64,000 nt of DNA from JAGGTJ01 sp964457545 (GCA_964457545.1 CAYWEN010000004.1:150497-214496), one strand, 5' to 3'. Shown: positions 35,574 to 44,534, numbered from the stretch's first letter. The notes: generated from the letters alone by a model not told the origin. Translations and numbers: made by a program.

Positions 35574-36881
35574 GTGATACGTGGTATTCAAAATATTCCC
35601 AAACTTCCTGAGTTGCGTAAGAGGGTCCTGTTTACCCTTGTTATGCTTGCTGTTTATCGTTTGGGTTGTCATATTCCCACGCCAGGGATTGATGGTACTG
35701 CATTGGCTGCTTTTTTTTCAGCTAAACAGGGGACATTGTTTGGCATCTTTGATATGTTTACTGGTGGTGCCTTAAAAAGAATGTCTGTAATGGCATTGGG
35801 GATAATGCCATACATCAGTGCTGCCATTATTTTAGAACTCTTGACTATGGTCCTTCCACATTTAGACAAGCTGAAAAAGGAAGGAGAGCAGGGAAGAAAA
35901 AAAATAACCCAGTATACCCGTTACGGTACTGTTTTGTTATGTTTTGTTCAGGGATTTGGTATAGCCTTTGGACTTGAAAACATGTCCAGTCCTGGTGGTA
36001 TTATGATTGTTCCTGCAGGAGGTTGGAGCTTCAGGCTTTTAACTACGATAACTTTAACTGCAGGAACGTGTTTCCTTATGTGGCTTGGTGAGCAGATTAC
36101 TGAACGCGGGATAGGAAATGGTATCTCTCTGATCATATTTGCGGGTATTGTTGCGCGGCTCCCTGTTGCTGTTGCCAATACCTTTCGTTTGATGAGTACA
36201 GGAGAACTTTCTCCGTTTTTTATGCTTATTATTCTTTGTTTGATGCTCGTTGTTGTGGGTGTTATTGTTTTTGTTGAAACTGGACAAAGAAGGATTCCTG
36301 TTCAATATGCTAAAAGAATGGTTGGCCGGAAGATGTACGGAGGTCAAAGTTCACATTTGCCGCTTAAGGTGAATTCTGCCGGGGTTATACCTCCGATTTT
36401 TGCTTCGTCTGTTATGATGTTTCCTGCAACTATAGCCAATTTTATGAATACAAAGGATATCCCTTGGTTACAGTATATAGTTTCTTTTTTAAGTCCAGGT
36501 CATGTTGTTTATAGCTTTTTTTATGTATGTTTGATTTTCTTTTTCTGTTTTTTTTATACATCCATTCAGTTTAATCCTGTTGATGTTGCTGAAAATATGA
36601 AAAAGCAGGGAGGCTATATTCCGGGTATTCGCCCCGGGAAGAATACTGCTGAGTTTATTGACCGTGTTTTGACAAGGTTGACCTTTTCCGGAGCGATTTA
36701 TGTTTCGGCTGTTTGTATTCTTCCTCAGATAATGATATATAAATTCAATATTCCTTTCTATTTTGGTGGTACGGCTCTTTTGATTGTTGTTGGTGTTGCA
36801 ATGGATACCATGACTCAGATAGAAGCTCATTTATTGACAAGACATTATGATGGCTTTATGAAAAAAGGTCTTATGATATAG
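35574..36881 (+). CDS. secY: Preprotein translocase subunit SecY
   Basis: 435 residues with about ten membrane helices, the central pore of the Sec channel. Characteristic pieces include the N-terminal helix and plug region (GIDGTALAAFF) and the cytoplasmic loop GQRRIPVQYAKR. GTG start at 35574. adk and map, which often follow secY, are absent; rpmJ comes next after 79 bases. An inverted repeat TATAGCC/GGCTATA (36877-36920) spans the stop codon. Confidence 0.97.
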   Translation: MIRGIQNIPKLPELRKRVLFTLVMLAVYRLGCHIPTPGIDGTALAAFFSAKQGTLFGIFDMFTGGALKRMSVMALGIMPYISAAIILELLTMVLPHLDKLKKEGEQGRKKITQYTRYGTVLLCFVQGFGIAFGLENMSSPGGIMIVPAGGWSFRLLTTITLTAGTCFLMWLGEQITERGIGNGISLIIFAGIVARLPVAVANTFRLMSTGELSPFFMLIILCLMLVVVGVIVFVETGQRRIPVQYAKRMVGRKMYGGQSSHLPLKVNSAGVIPPIFASSVMMFPATIANFMNTKDIPWLQYIVSFLSPGHVVYSFFYVCLIFFFCFFYTSIQFNPVDVAENMKKQGGYIPGIRPGKNTAEFIDRVLTRLTFSGAIYVSAVCILPQIMIYKFNIPFYFGGTALLIVVGVAMDTMTQIEAHLLTRHYDGFMKKGLMI

Positions 36882-36960
36882 CCCCCTTTGATATAGTACT
36901 TGTTTTATAAAGAGGCTATAACCACGCTGAATAACATATTAATAGGATTGAGGTTTAATC

Positions 36961-37074
36961 ATGAAAGTCAGACCTTCTGTAAAAAAGATTTGCAATAAGT
37001 GCAAGATTATAAGGCGAAAAGGAAAAGTTCGTGTTATATGTGAGAATCCACGTCATAAGCAAAGACAGGGTTGA
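36961..37074 (+). CDS. rpmJ: 50S ribosomal protein L36
   Basis: 37 residues, MKVRPSVKKICNKCK..., too short for most gene finders. It is the zinc-binding type with CNKC at 11-14, then C27 and H32. It sits between secY and rpsM as in most bacteria; infA, often just before it, is absent. Confidence 0.95.
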   Translation: MKVRPSVKKICNKCKIIRRKGKVRVICENPRHKQRQG

Positions 37075-37220
37075 GAAATATTCTGATTATAAAAAAGGGA
37101 ATAGTTTTTTTTCAATGGGTTCTTTTCTTATAGTATATAATGCTCTTCTACTGTAATCCCTTGATTATAGTGATATGATATTTTGAATTGCTTTTTACTT
37201 TAATATAAAGGAGTTGGATA

Positions 37221-37589
37221 TTGGCCAGAATTGCAGGCGTTGATTTGCCAAGAGGAAAAAGAATGGAGATTGCTTTGACCTATATTTATGGTATAGGAAG
37301 GACTTCTGCCAGGAAAGTGCTTAATGAAGCTGGTGTAGACCTGAATATCAAGTCAGATATGATCTCCGGAGAAGATATAACAAAAATACGCAATGTGATT
37401 GATAAGAGTTACAAAGTTGAGGGTGACTTGAGGCGTGAAGTCTCTATGAATATAAAAAGATTAATGGATCTGGGTACCTATAGGGGCTTGAGACATAGAA
37501 GAGGCCTTCCTGTAAGAGGACAACGGACAAGCACAAACGCACGGACCAGAAAAGGTCCACGCAGGGCAGTAGTGGGAAAAAGAAAATAA
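37221..37589 (+). CDS. rpsM: 30S ribosomal protein S13
   Basis: 122 residues, TTG start after AAAGGAG, beginning MARIAGVDLPRGKR and ending in the basic GQRTSTNARTRKGPR tail. S13 contacts tRNA and bridges the subunits. First gene of the alpha set. Confidence 0.97.
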   Translation: MARIAGVDLPRGKRMEIALTYIYGIGRTSARKVLNEAGVDLNIKSDMISGEDITKIRNVIDKSYKVEGDLRREVSMNIKRLMDLGTYRGLRHRRGLPVRGQRTSTNARTRKGPRRAVVGKRK

Positions 37590-37619
37590 GGATTATATTT
37601 ATTTAAGGGAATTTTTATT

Positions 37620-38015
37620 ATGGCAAAGAAGGTACGAAAGAGAGGAAGGCAAAAAAAAGAGAAGAAAAATATTCCAACAGGGATTGTTCATATTCAGTCC
37701 ACTTTTAATAATACCATAGTAACTATTACAGATCCGGCTGGTCATGTGATAGCTCAATCAAGCGCTGGTCGTGTTGGATTTAAGGGGTCTCGTAAAAGTA
37801 CTCCCTTTGCAGCTCAATTGGCAGGGCAAAGTGCCCTTAAACAAGCGATGGAACAGGGTATGAGAACAGCAGAGGTTCGTGTTAAGGGTCCTGGATCTGG
37901 AAGAGAAGCTGCTATACGGGCTCTTCAGGTGGATGGTTTTACTGTTACGATGATTAGAGATGTAACCCCAATTCCTCATAATGGATGTCGACCTCCTAAG
38001 AGGCGCAGAGTATAA
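37620..38015 (+). CDS. rpsK: 30S ribosomal protein S11
   Basis: 131 residues with IVHIQSTFNNTIVTITD near 22-38 and the C-terminal IRDVTPIPHNGCRPPK. S11 lies on the 30S platform. Confidence 0.97.
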   Translation: MAKKVRKRGRQKKEKKNIPTGIVHIQSTFNNTIVTITDPAGHVIAQSSAGRVGFKGSRKSTPFAAQLAGQSALKQAMEQGMRTAEVRVKGPGSGREAAIRALQVDGFTVTMIRDVTPIPHNGCRPPKRRRV

Positions 38016-38052
38016 CATCTTATATTTATTAGCTGAATAAGGAGTGTGAACT

Positions 38053-38685
38053 TTGGCGAGACATATTGGTGTGTCATGTAAATTATGCAGACGTGAAAAT
38101 CTAAAGCTTTTCCTGAAAGGAGATCGTTGCTATACAGACAAGTGTTCTTTTGAAAGAAGGTCATATCCTCCTGGACAACATGGGCAAGGCCAGCGCAGAG
38201 AAAAGTATTCTGATTACAGACTTCAGCTCAGAGAAAAGCAGAAAGTAAAACGTATTTATGGCCTTCTTGAAAAACAGTTTAGAAATTATTATTATCGATC
38301 TGAAAGACAAAAGGGAATTGTAGGCGCCAATCTGCTTATTATGCTTGAACGTCGTCTTGACAATGTTGTATATCGGATGGGGTTTGCTTCTTCCAGAAAC
38401 CAGGCCAGGCAGATGATAAGGCATAATCATTTCAGAGTAAATGACAGGAAGGTAAATATTCCGTCTTATCTTGTAAAGCAGGGTGATATTATACAGGTTA
38501 AGGAAGCCAGCCAGAAAAATCCAAAGATTATTGAGGCGATGGAAACTGTAATGAGAAGGGGTGTTCCGGATTGGATAAATCTTGAGGCAGAAAAGTTCAG
38601 AGGCACAATAACGAATTTGCCGAATCGTGAAGGATTGACTATGCCTATTAATGAACAGCTGATTGTTGAACTCTATTCTAAATAG
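38053..38685 (+). CDS. rpsD: 30S ribosomal protein S4, zinc form
   Basis: 210 residues, TTG start. It keeps the N-terminal cysteines of the zinc-binding S4 type (CKLC at 9-12, then C26 and C31) and the S4 RNA-binding domain (LERRLDNVVYRMGFASSRNQ). S4 starts 30S assembly and in E. coli represses the alpha operon. Confidence 0.96.
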   Translation: MARHIGVSCKLCRRENLKLFLKGDRCYTDKCSFERRSYPPGQHGQGQRREKYSDYRLQLREKQKVKRIYGLLEKQFRNYYYRSERQKGIVGANLLIMLERRLDNVVYRMGFASSRNQARQMIRHNHFRVNDRKVNIPSYLVKQGDIIQVKEASQKNPKIIEAMETVMRRGVPDWINLEAEKFRGTITNLPNREGLTMPINEQLIVELYSK

Positions 38686-38777
38686 TGTCCGCTGTGTTCT
38701 GATTGGGTATTAGTGCCCAAGGGGTATATTAAATATTTCAGAGGGTTATTTCGTCTGGATAACGGGAGGCAGTATTT

Positions 38778-39815
38778 TTGGCAGATTTAATAAGCAGGAA
38801 TTGGAGAGAATTAATAAAACCAAAACGTATAGAACTTGATGAGAGTACTCATTCAAATTCTTATGGTAAATTTGTTTGTGAGCCCTTGGAAAAAGGTTTT
38901 GGTATAACTATAGGGAACGCATTGAGGAGAATTCTGCTTTCATCTCTCCAAGGTAGTGCAATTGTTAGTGTTAAATTTGATCAAGCTGTACATGAGTTCA
39001 GTGCTATCCCTGGAGTGATAGAGGATGTAACAGATATTATATTAAACCTGAAAGGCCTCAGACTTAGATTGAAATCTTCTGAGGAGGCAGTTATACATAT
39101 ACATAAAAATCAGGAGGGAGAAGTAACAGCTGCTGATATTGATACTCATGATCTTGTTGATATCCTGGACCCTGACTATCATATAGCTACTATTAGCGGT
39201 GATGGCGCCCTTGATATGGAAATGGTTGTCAGATTGGGAAAGGGTTTTGTCCTTGCCGAAAGAAACAAGACCTCCAAGCATGAACTTGGGGTTATACTTA
39301 TAGATGCGCTTTTTTCCCCTATTGTCAAGGTCAATTATCAGGTTACAACTGCAAGGGTTGGTCAGATAAGTGATTATGATAAGCTGACTTTTGAGGTATG
39401 GACAGATGGGGGAATTTTACCGGAAGATGCTGTTGCTTATGCTGCGAAGATATTAAAGGAACAGATGAATCCTTTTATTAATTTTGATGAAGAACCTGAG
39501 CCGGAAGAGGAAGAAGAGGAAGAAGAAAAATTAAATGAAAATCTTTTCAGGCCTGTTTCAGAGCTTGAACTGTCTGTTCGTTCAGCCAACTGTTTAAAGA
39601 ATACGAACATCAAACTGATTGGAGAACTTGTACAAAAGACAGAGAGTGAAATGCTGAAAACGCAAAATTTTGGCAGGAAGTCCCTTAATGAAATAAAGAC
39701 AATTTTGGCTGAAATGGGTTTGTCTTTGGGGATGAAGTTAGATAATTTTCCACCGGCTGCCACATCAAATGAGGCAGAAACAGGGGAAACGAAAAAAGCA
39801 GAGGATTTGAGCTGA
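38778..39815 (+). CDS. rpoA: DNA-directed RNA polymerase subunit alpha
   Basis: 345 residues, TTG start after GGGAGG. N-terminal assembly domain (1-235, with GNALRRILLSSLQG) and C-terminal DNA-binding domain (about 258-330, with SANCLKNTNI and ETKT-like helices). The linker is highly acidic: a run of mostly glutamate at 237-250. Alpha nucleates RNA polymerase and contacts activators and UP elements. Its stop codon overlaps the rplQ start by one base. Confidence 0.97.
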   Translation: MADLISRNWRELIKPKRIELDESTHSNSYGKFVCEPLEKGFGITIGNALRRILLSSLQGSAIVSVKFDQAVHEFSAIPGVIEDVTDIILNLKGLRLRLKSSEEAVIHIHKNQEGEVTAADIDTHDLVDILDPDYHIATISGDGALDMEMVVRLGKGFVLAERNKTSKHELGVILIDALFSPIVKVNYQVTTARVGQISDYDKLTFEVWTDGGILPEDAVAYAAKILKEQMNPFINFDEEPEPEEEEEEEEKLNENLFRPVSELELSVRSANCLKNTNIKLIGELVQKTESEMLKTQNFGRKSLNEIKTILAEMGLSLGMKLDNFPPAATSNEAETGETKKAEDLS

Positions 39816-40342
39816 TGAGGCATAAGAAAGCTGGGAAAAAGTTTGGCCGAAATCCAAGTCATCGTAAGGCGATGTTCAGAAACATGGTGACTTCATTGTT
39901 TAAATTTGAGAAAATTGAAACTACGGATGTCAAGGCCAAGGCTATCAGGCCAATTGCTGAGAAATTGATCACCTTGGCCAAAAGAGGGGATTTGCATTCA
40001 AGACGGCTTGCCATGGCCTACATTAGAGAGAAGGCTGTGACTTACAAGCTTTTTGGAGAATTAAAGGATCGTTATCTTGAAAAACAGGGTGGATATATTC
40101 GAATAATTAAAAAAGGCATCAGAAAAGGTGATGCTGCCCCTGTTTCCATAGTTCAATTGATACCTGTTGAGGATGTTCCGTCTTCCAAGAAAAAGACGGG
40201 TGTTGAGAAAACAGCAACAAGAGATAGTAGCAAGGTGGATATAAAAGATAATAATATTAGTGAGAAGGAAGAAAAGGCATCTGATAATATGGGGAATGTG
40301 GATAATCCAGAGCCCTCTGACTCTGAAAACAACGTAAACTGA
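39815..40342 (+). CDS. rplQ: 50S ribosomal protein L17 with charged C-terminal tail
   Basis: 175 residues. The first about 117 are canonical L17 (MRHKKAGKKFGRNPSHRKAM). The rest, about 55 residues, is a hydrophilic low-complexity tail rich in Lys, Asp, Ser and Asn, probably disordered. The start overlaps the rpoA stop (TGATG), indicating translational coupling. Last gene of the alpha set. Confidence 0.95.
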   Translation: MRHKKAGKKFGRNPSHRKAMFRNMVTSLFKFEKIETTDVKAKAIRPIAEKLITLAKRGDLHSRRLAMAYIREKAVTYKLFGELKDRYLEKQGGYIRIIKKGIRKGDAAPVSIVQLIPVEDVPSSKKKTGVEKTATRDSSKVDIKDNNISEKEEKASDNMGNVDNPEPSDSENNVN

Positions 40343-40414
40343 TTGACTGTCAGTATGATGTTTCATTTCTGCTTTGAGGAAGGCTGAAATTTTAATAAAC
40401 GGAATATATGTAAT

Positions 40415-40497
40415 AGCTCAATAAATAGGACCTGGAGCGGAAGAAAAATCCTCCTGTTCCGGTGGTACGTTTGCTGTTATCCCCCTGTTATTGAGCT
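40415..40497 (+). promoter_or_regulatory. Large stem-loop in the pyrB leader
   Basis: Ten perfect pairs (AGCTCAATAA/TTATTGAGCT), a one-base bulge, then four more (TAGG/CCTG with one G-U). The apical part can form smaller hairpins. It may be part of an attenuation leader or the 3' end of the rplQ message. Confidence 0.45.
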
Positions 40498-40664
40498 GAC
40501 ACGAATATATCAATATCTTGTACAGGAAAGATTTTGGCATGAAAGCAGAGATTGGACAACATAAACCATTTTTTTACATATGTTCAAAAACACACATAGT
40601 ACTTTTAAAATATCTGTCTGATATATGATTAATTATGGGTCCATCTGTAAACGAAAAGATATAG

Positions 40665-40701
40665 CCTCCTTGCTGCTTAAACAGTAAGGAGGTTTTTTTT
40701 T
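40665..40701 (+). terminator. Intrinsic terminator or attenuator directly before pyrB
   Basis: CCTCCTTGCTG (40665-40675) pairs with CAGTAAGGAGG (40682-40692) over eleven positions (one G-U), with loop CTTAAA, followed by T9. It ends only 16 bases before the pyrB start codon. Confidence 0.8.
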
Positions 40702-40717
40702 GAAAGGGGATTGTGAC

Positions 40718-41659
40718 ATGAGCTACTTGGCCTGCAAAGATTTGATTAGCATGGCGCAATTATCCGTGGACGATATAAAACTTATTTTGGATACGGCTGA
40801 ATCTTTAAAGGACATCTCTGAACGTGACATAAAAAAGGTTCCTACCCTTAGGGGTAAAACAGTTGTTAATTTTTTTTATGAGCCTAGCACAAGAACCCGT
40901 ATGTCATTTGAAATTGCAGCCAAGAGATTGAGTGCAGATACCTTTAATCTAACAGCTTCTGCGAGCAGTATGGTGAAGGGAGAGACTCTTGCAGATACTA
41001 TCCGTAACATACAGGCCATGCATCCTGATATTATAGTAATGCGGCATTCATCGAGCGGAACTCCTCATCTTCTCGCAAGTCAGGTGAGGGCTGGTATTGT
41101 AAATGCCGGAGATGGAATAAATGAGCATCCTACACAGGCATTGCTTGATATGCTGACTATAAGAGAAAAAAAAGGCAGAATTGATGGGTTGAAGGTCGTT
41201 ATTATAGGGGATATTGCCCATAGCAGGGTGGCCAGATCAAATATATTTGGCCTTACTAAGCTTGGTGCAGAGGTTACTGTGTCTGGCCCTCCAACCATGA
41301 TTCCTGTAAAAGTTGAAGATTTGGGGGTAAAGGTTGTTTTTGATCCTCGGGAGGCTGTTAAAGATAAAGATGTGATAATGCTTTTGCGTATTCAGTTGGA
41401 AAGACAAAACAGATTTCTGTTTTCTACTTTAAGAGAATATTCATCCTTTTTTGGTATAACAGAAGAAGTAATTCAATATGCCAAGCAGGATGTCATTGTT
41501 ATGCATCCTGGCCCAATTAACCGGGGGGTGGAAATAAATAACGATGTAGCTGATGGTGAAACCTCTGTTATACTTGACGAGGTGACAAATGGGGTTGCGG
41601 TTCGAATGGCTGTCCTTTATCTTTTGATAGGAGGTCAAACCAGTGATAACATACATTAA
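40718..41659 (+). CDS. pyrB: Aspartate carbamoyltransferase catalytic subunit
   Basis: 313 residues with the carbamoyl-phosphate-binding motif STRTR at 57-61 and the HPTQALLDM segment near 136. It makes N-carbamoyl-aspartate, the committed step of pyrimidine synthesis. The ATG at 40718 follows AAAGGGGA; the frame is open from a TTG at 40700, which lies in the terminator T-run and is unlikely. pyrC overlaps its end by 17 bases. No regulatory pyrI is seen. Expression must pass the terminator upstream, which suggests attenuation by pyrimidine level (inference). Confidence 0.95.
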   Translation: MSYLACKDLISMAQLSVDDIKLILDTAESLKDISERDIKKVPTLRGKTVVNFFYEPSTRTRMSFEIAAKRLSADTFNLTASASSMVKGETLADTIRNIQAMHPDIIVMRHSSSGTPHLLASQVRAGIVNAGDGINEHPTQALLDMLTIREKKGRIDGLKVVIIGDIAHSRVARSNIFGLTKLGAEVTVSGPPTMIPVKVEDLGVKVVFDPREAVKDKDVIMLLRIQLERQNRFLFSTLREYSSFFGITEEVIQYAKQDVIVMHPGPINRGVEINNDVADGETSVILDEVTNGVAVRMAVLYLLIGGQTSDNIH

Positions 41660-42932
41660 GAATGGCACCTTGGTCGATCCAATAAAGAGCTCTCTTGAAC
41701 ATGTTGATTTGTTGATTGAAGACGGGAAGATTATTGATATATTACCTTCAGTTGTTTCTTCTAAGGCTGTATCCTGTGACCGGGTCATAGATGCTTCCGG
41801 TAAATTTGTCATCCCTGGTCTGATAGACATGCATGTTCATTTGAGAGAACCAGGCTATGAATATAAGGAAACCATTGCCAGCGGCACAAGGGCTGCTGCA
41901 GCCGGCGGTTTTTCTGCCGTGGCCTGTATGCCTAATACCTTGCCCCCAAACGACTGTAGCGCTGTTACCGAGTTTATCTTAAGACAGGCCGAGAGGGCAG
42001 GATTTGCCCGTGTTTACCCCATAGCGGCCATTACTGTAGGACAAAAGGGAAAAGTTCTTACCGAGTTTGGTGATCTTAAAAATGCAGGGGCAGTAGCTGT
42101 TTCTGATGATGGGCTTCCTGTTACAAACAGTGAGATAATGAGAAGGGCAATGGAGTATGCTCTTTATCACGGGCTTGCAGTGATTTCCCATACTGAAGAT
42201 TTGGAGTTGAGTGGTAATGGAGTGATGCATGAGGGTCGAGTTTCAACTCGGATCGGTTTGCAGGGAATTCCAGCGGCCAGTGAGGAAATAATGGTTTTCA
42301 GGGAGATAGCTTTGTCGAGATTAACAGGATGTCCGGTTCATATTGCACATGTGAGTACTGCCGGATCAGTTGAGTTGATACGAAGGGCAAAAGATGAAGG
42401 CCTTCCTGTTACTGCTGAAACTGCTCCTCATTATTTTACACTGGACCATTCTGCCCTGACCGGATATGACACATCTTTTAAGGTGAAACCTCCTGTCAGG
42501 ACAAAAGGTGATGTCATTGCTGTAAAACAGGGTTTATTGGAGGGGGTAATTGATGTGATTGCAACTGATCATGCCCCTCATACTCCTATGGAAAAGGATG
42601 TCGCATTTGATGAGGCTGAGTTTGGAATGATAGGTCTTGAAACTGCATTGCCTCTGACCTTGAATCTGGTTCGGGAGGGGATTATGAATCTGCCCGATGC
42701 AATTGCAAAGTTGTCTTGTAATCCTGCATCTATCCTCCATGTATCCGGCGGTCGTTTGCAGAAAGGCTCAGTGGCGGATCTGGCAATTATTGATACGGAA
42801 TGTATCTATAAGTTGTTACCTGAGGATATCATTTCCAAGAGCAAAAACTCACCATTTATTGGCAAGACCTTACAGGGCAGAAATGAACTGACAATGCTTG
42901 GAGGTAATATTGTCTTTGAAAGAAAAACATAG
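41643..42932 (+). CDS. pyrC: Dihydroorotase
   Basis: 429 residues of the amidohydrolase type (class I dihydroorotase). The metal-binding HVH is at 64-66 (DMHVHLREPG), and the ATDHAPH segment provides the catalytic aspartate (about 304-310). It closes carbamoyl-aspartate to dihydroorotate. The GTG start lies 17 bases inside pyrB, so the two are translationally coupled. Confidence 0.94.
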   Translation: MITYIKNGTLVDPIKSSLEHVDLLIEDGKIIDILPSVVSSKAVSCDRVIDASGKFVIPGLIDMHVHLREPGYEYKETIASGTRAAAAGGFSAVACMPNTLPPNDCSAVTEFILRQAERAGFARVYPIAAITVGQKGKVLTEFGDLKNAGAVAVSDDGLPVTNSEIMRRAMEYALYHGLAVISHTEDLELSGNGVMHEGRVSTRIGLQGIPAASEEIMVFREIALSRLTGCPVHIAHVSTAGSVELIRRAKDEGLPVTAETAPHYFTLDHSALTGYDTSFKVKPPVRTKGDVIAVKQGLLEGVIDVIATDHAPHTPMEKDVAFDEAEFGMIGLETALPLTLNLVREGIMNLPDAIAKLSCNPASILHVSGGRLQKGSVADLAIIDTECIYKLLPEDIISKSKNSPFIGKTLQGRNELTMLGGNIVFERKT

Positions 42933-44289
42933 CATCCTTGTTGTTGATGATGAAGAGAGTATGCGTGAGTTTTTAGACATTATGTTGTCAAAAGAGGGTT
43001 ATGATGTTGCTCTTGCAAGCAGTGGGGAAGATGCCTTTTCAATTCTTGATCAAAAAACATTTGATCTGGTTATAACAGATATACGAATGAAGGATATCGA
43101 CGGAATTGATGTATTAAAAAAAACCAAGTCGGTCAATCCTGAAACAATGGTTATACTTATTTCTGCATTTGCAACGGCTGATACTGCAGTGGAGGCGATG
43201 AAAGAGGGCGCATATGATTATGTTCCAAAACCATTTGATCTGTCTGATTTTCAGACCCTTGTTAAAAATGCGCTCAAGTCCAAAACCAAGGTAATAGAGG
43301 AAGATTCTAAATATAATCATTATCATTTCAGCCGGTTGATTGGTGAAAGCCCTGAGATGCGGAAGGTCTATGACCTGATTAAACGTGTTGCCAAGACCAA
43401 GTCTAATATTCTGGTTTCAGGTGAAAGCGGGACGGGGAAAGAGCTGGTTTCAAGGGCTATACATGAAATGAGTCCAAGGAGTAAAAGACCTTTTGTTGTT
43501 ATTAGCTGTGCAGGAATACCTGAAAACCTCATAGAAAGTGAACTGTTTGGCTATAAGAAGGGTGCCTTTACAGGGGCTGTAACAGACAAGGAAGGATTGT
43601 TTGATGTAGCAGATGGGGGAACGGTATTTCTTGATGAAGTTGGTGAGTTATCTCTTCCTATTCAGGTAAAACTGTTAAGAGTAATTCAGGAAAAGACTTT
43701 TACTGCTGTTGGAGGTGTGGAAGAAAAGCATGTTGATGTCAGGTTTATATCTGCAACCAATAAAAATCTTGAGCAGGAGGTAATAGACGGCAACTTTAGG
43801 GAAGATTTGTATTTCAGATTAAATGTAATACAGATTCCCTTGCCTCCATTGAGACAAAGAGAGGGGGACCTGCCTTTACTTGTAGAACATTTTTTAAAAA
43901 AATATTCTGAGGAACAGGGAAAGGATATTCGCAAGATGTCAACTTATGCCTTGGGAATATTACGCCAATACAGCTTTCCGGGCAATGTAAGAGAGCTTGA
44001 GAATATTATAGAACGAAGTGTTGCGCTTGAGACCTCTAATATCATTTTGCCTGAAAGTCTGACCTTGTCACATTTTCGTGAACGAGAGGTGGAAAAACGG
44101 AGGAGAAAATTTGATATGGGGCCTAATGGCATTGATCTGGATAAGGTTATGGCAGCTATTGAGAAAAATTATATCTTTAAGGCGCTTGAGCTCGCTAATG
44201 GTTCCAGGCAAAAGGCTGCCAAGCTGTTGGGAATCAACAGTAGGTCCCTTAGATACAGGATGGAAAAACTCGGAATCAAGGGAGCATAA
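42910..44289 (+). CDS. Sigma-54-dependent response regulator (NtrC/AtoC family)
   Basis: 459 residues: receiver domain (about 7-120, phospho-acceptor D57, K107), AAA+ domain with Walker A GESGTGKE at 171-178, the sigma-54-contacting GAFTGA loop at 218-223 and GTVFLDE at 237-243, then a Fis-type helix-turn-helix (NGSRQKAAKLLGINSRSLRY) at the end. It would activate sigma-54 promoters after phosphorylation. The TTG at 42910, five bases after GGAGG, is chosen; it overlaps the pyrC end by 23 bases. No histidine kinase is encoded nearby, so its signal is unknown. Confidence 0.9.
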   Translation: MSLKEKHSILVVDDEESMREFLDIMLSKEGYDVALASSGEDAFSILDQKTFDLVITDIRMKDIDGIDVLKKTKSVNPETMVILISAFATADTAVEAMKEGAYDYVPKPFDLSDFQTLVKNALKSKTKVIEEDSKYNHYHFSRLIGESPEMRKVYDLIKRVAKTKSNILVSGESGTGKELVSRAIHEMSPRSKRPFVVISCAGIPENLIESELFGYKKGAFTGAVTDKEGLFDVADGGTVFLDEVGELSLPIQVKLLRVIQEKTFTAVGGVEEKHVDVRFISATNKNLEQEVIDGNFREDLYFRLNVIQIPLPPLRQREGDLPLLVEHFLKKYSEEQGKDIRKMSTYALGILRQYSFPGNVRELENIIERSVALETSNIILPESLTLSHFREREVEKRRRKFDMGPNGIDLDKVMAAIEKNYIFKALELANGSRQKAAKLLGINSRSLRYRMEKLGIKGA

Positions 44290-44384
44290 TTTTTGTTTTT
44301 GATGGTTTGATTTTTGGAATGCCCTGTATGTTCTGCGTCTGTTGAGCTGTTATCTGAAAAATCAATTGGTCTTTCTTTTTTATT

Positions 44385-44416
44385 CCCTGTTGTGAAATCT
44401 CCACAGGGTATTTTTT
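44385..44416 (+). terminator. Possible terminator after the response regulator
   Basis: CCCTGT (44385-44390) and ACAGGG (44403-44408) with a 12-base loop, followed by TATTTTTT. The stem is short. Confidence 0.35.
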
Positions 44417-44534
44417 ATGAAGTTGTTTGCAAATAGTTTTTTAGGAGCACTATAAAAAGGCCTGTCAAATTAAATGTTCTTGATCAGGGTATGGTATGTT
44501 TTGTTTTAACCCATATTTTTGATGTTTTGCTATT

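Larger units (their letters stand above)
40343..40717. other. Structured leader region between rplQ and pyrB
   Basis: No gene. It contains a long stem (AGCTCAATAA at 40415-40424 with TTATTGAGCT at 40488-40497, extended inward by four pairs after a one-base bulge) and a strong terminator hairpin ending 17 bases before the pyrB ATG. Confidence 0.6.
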
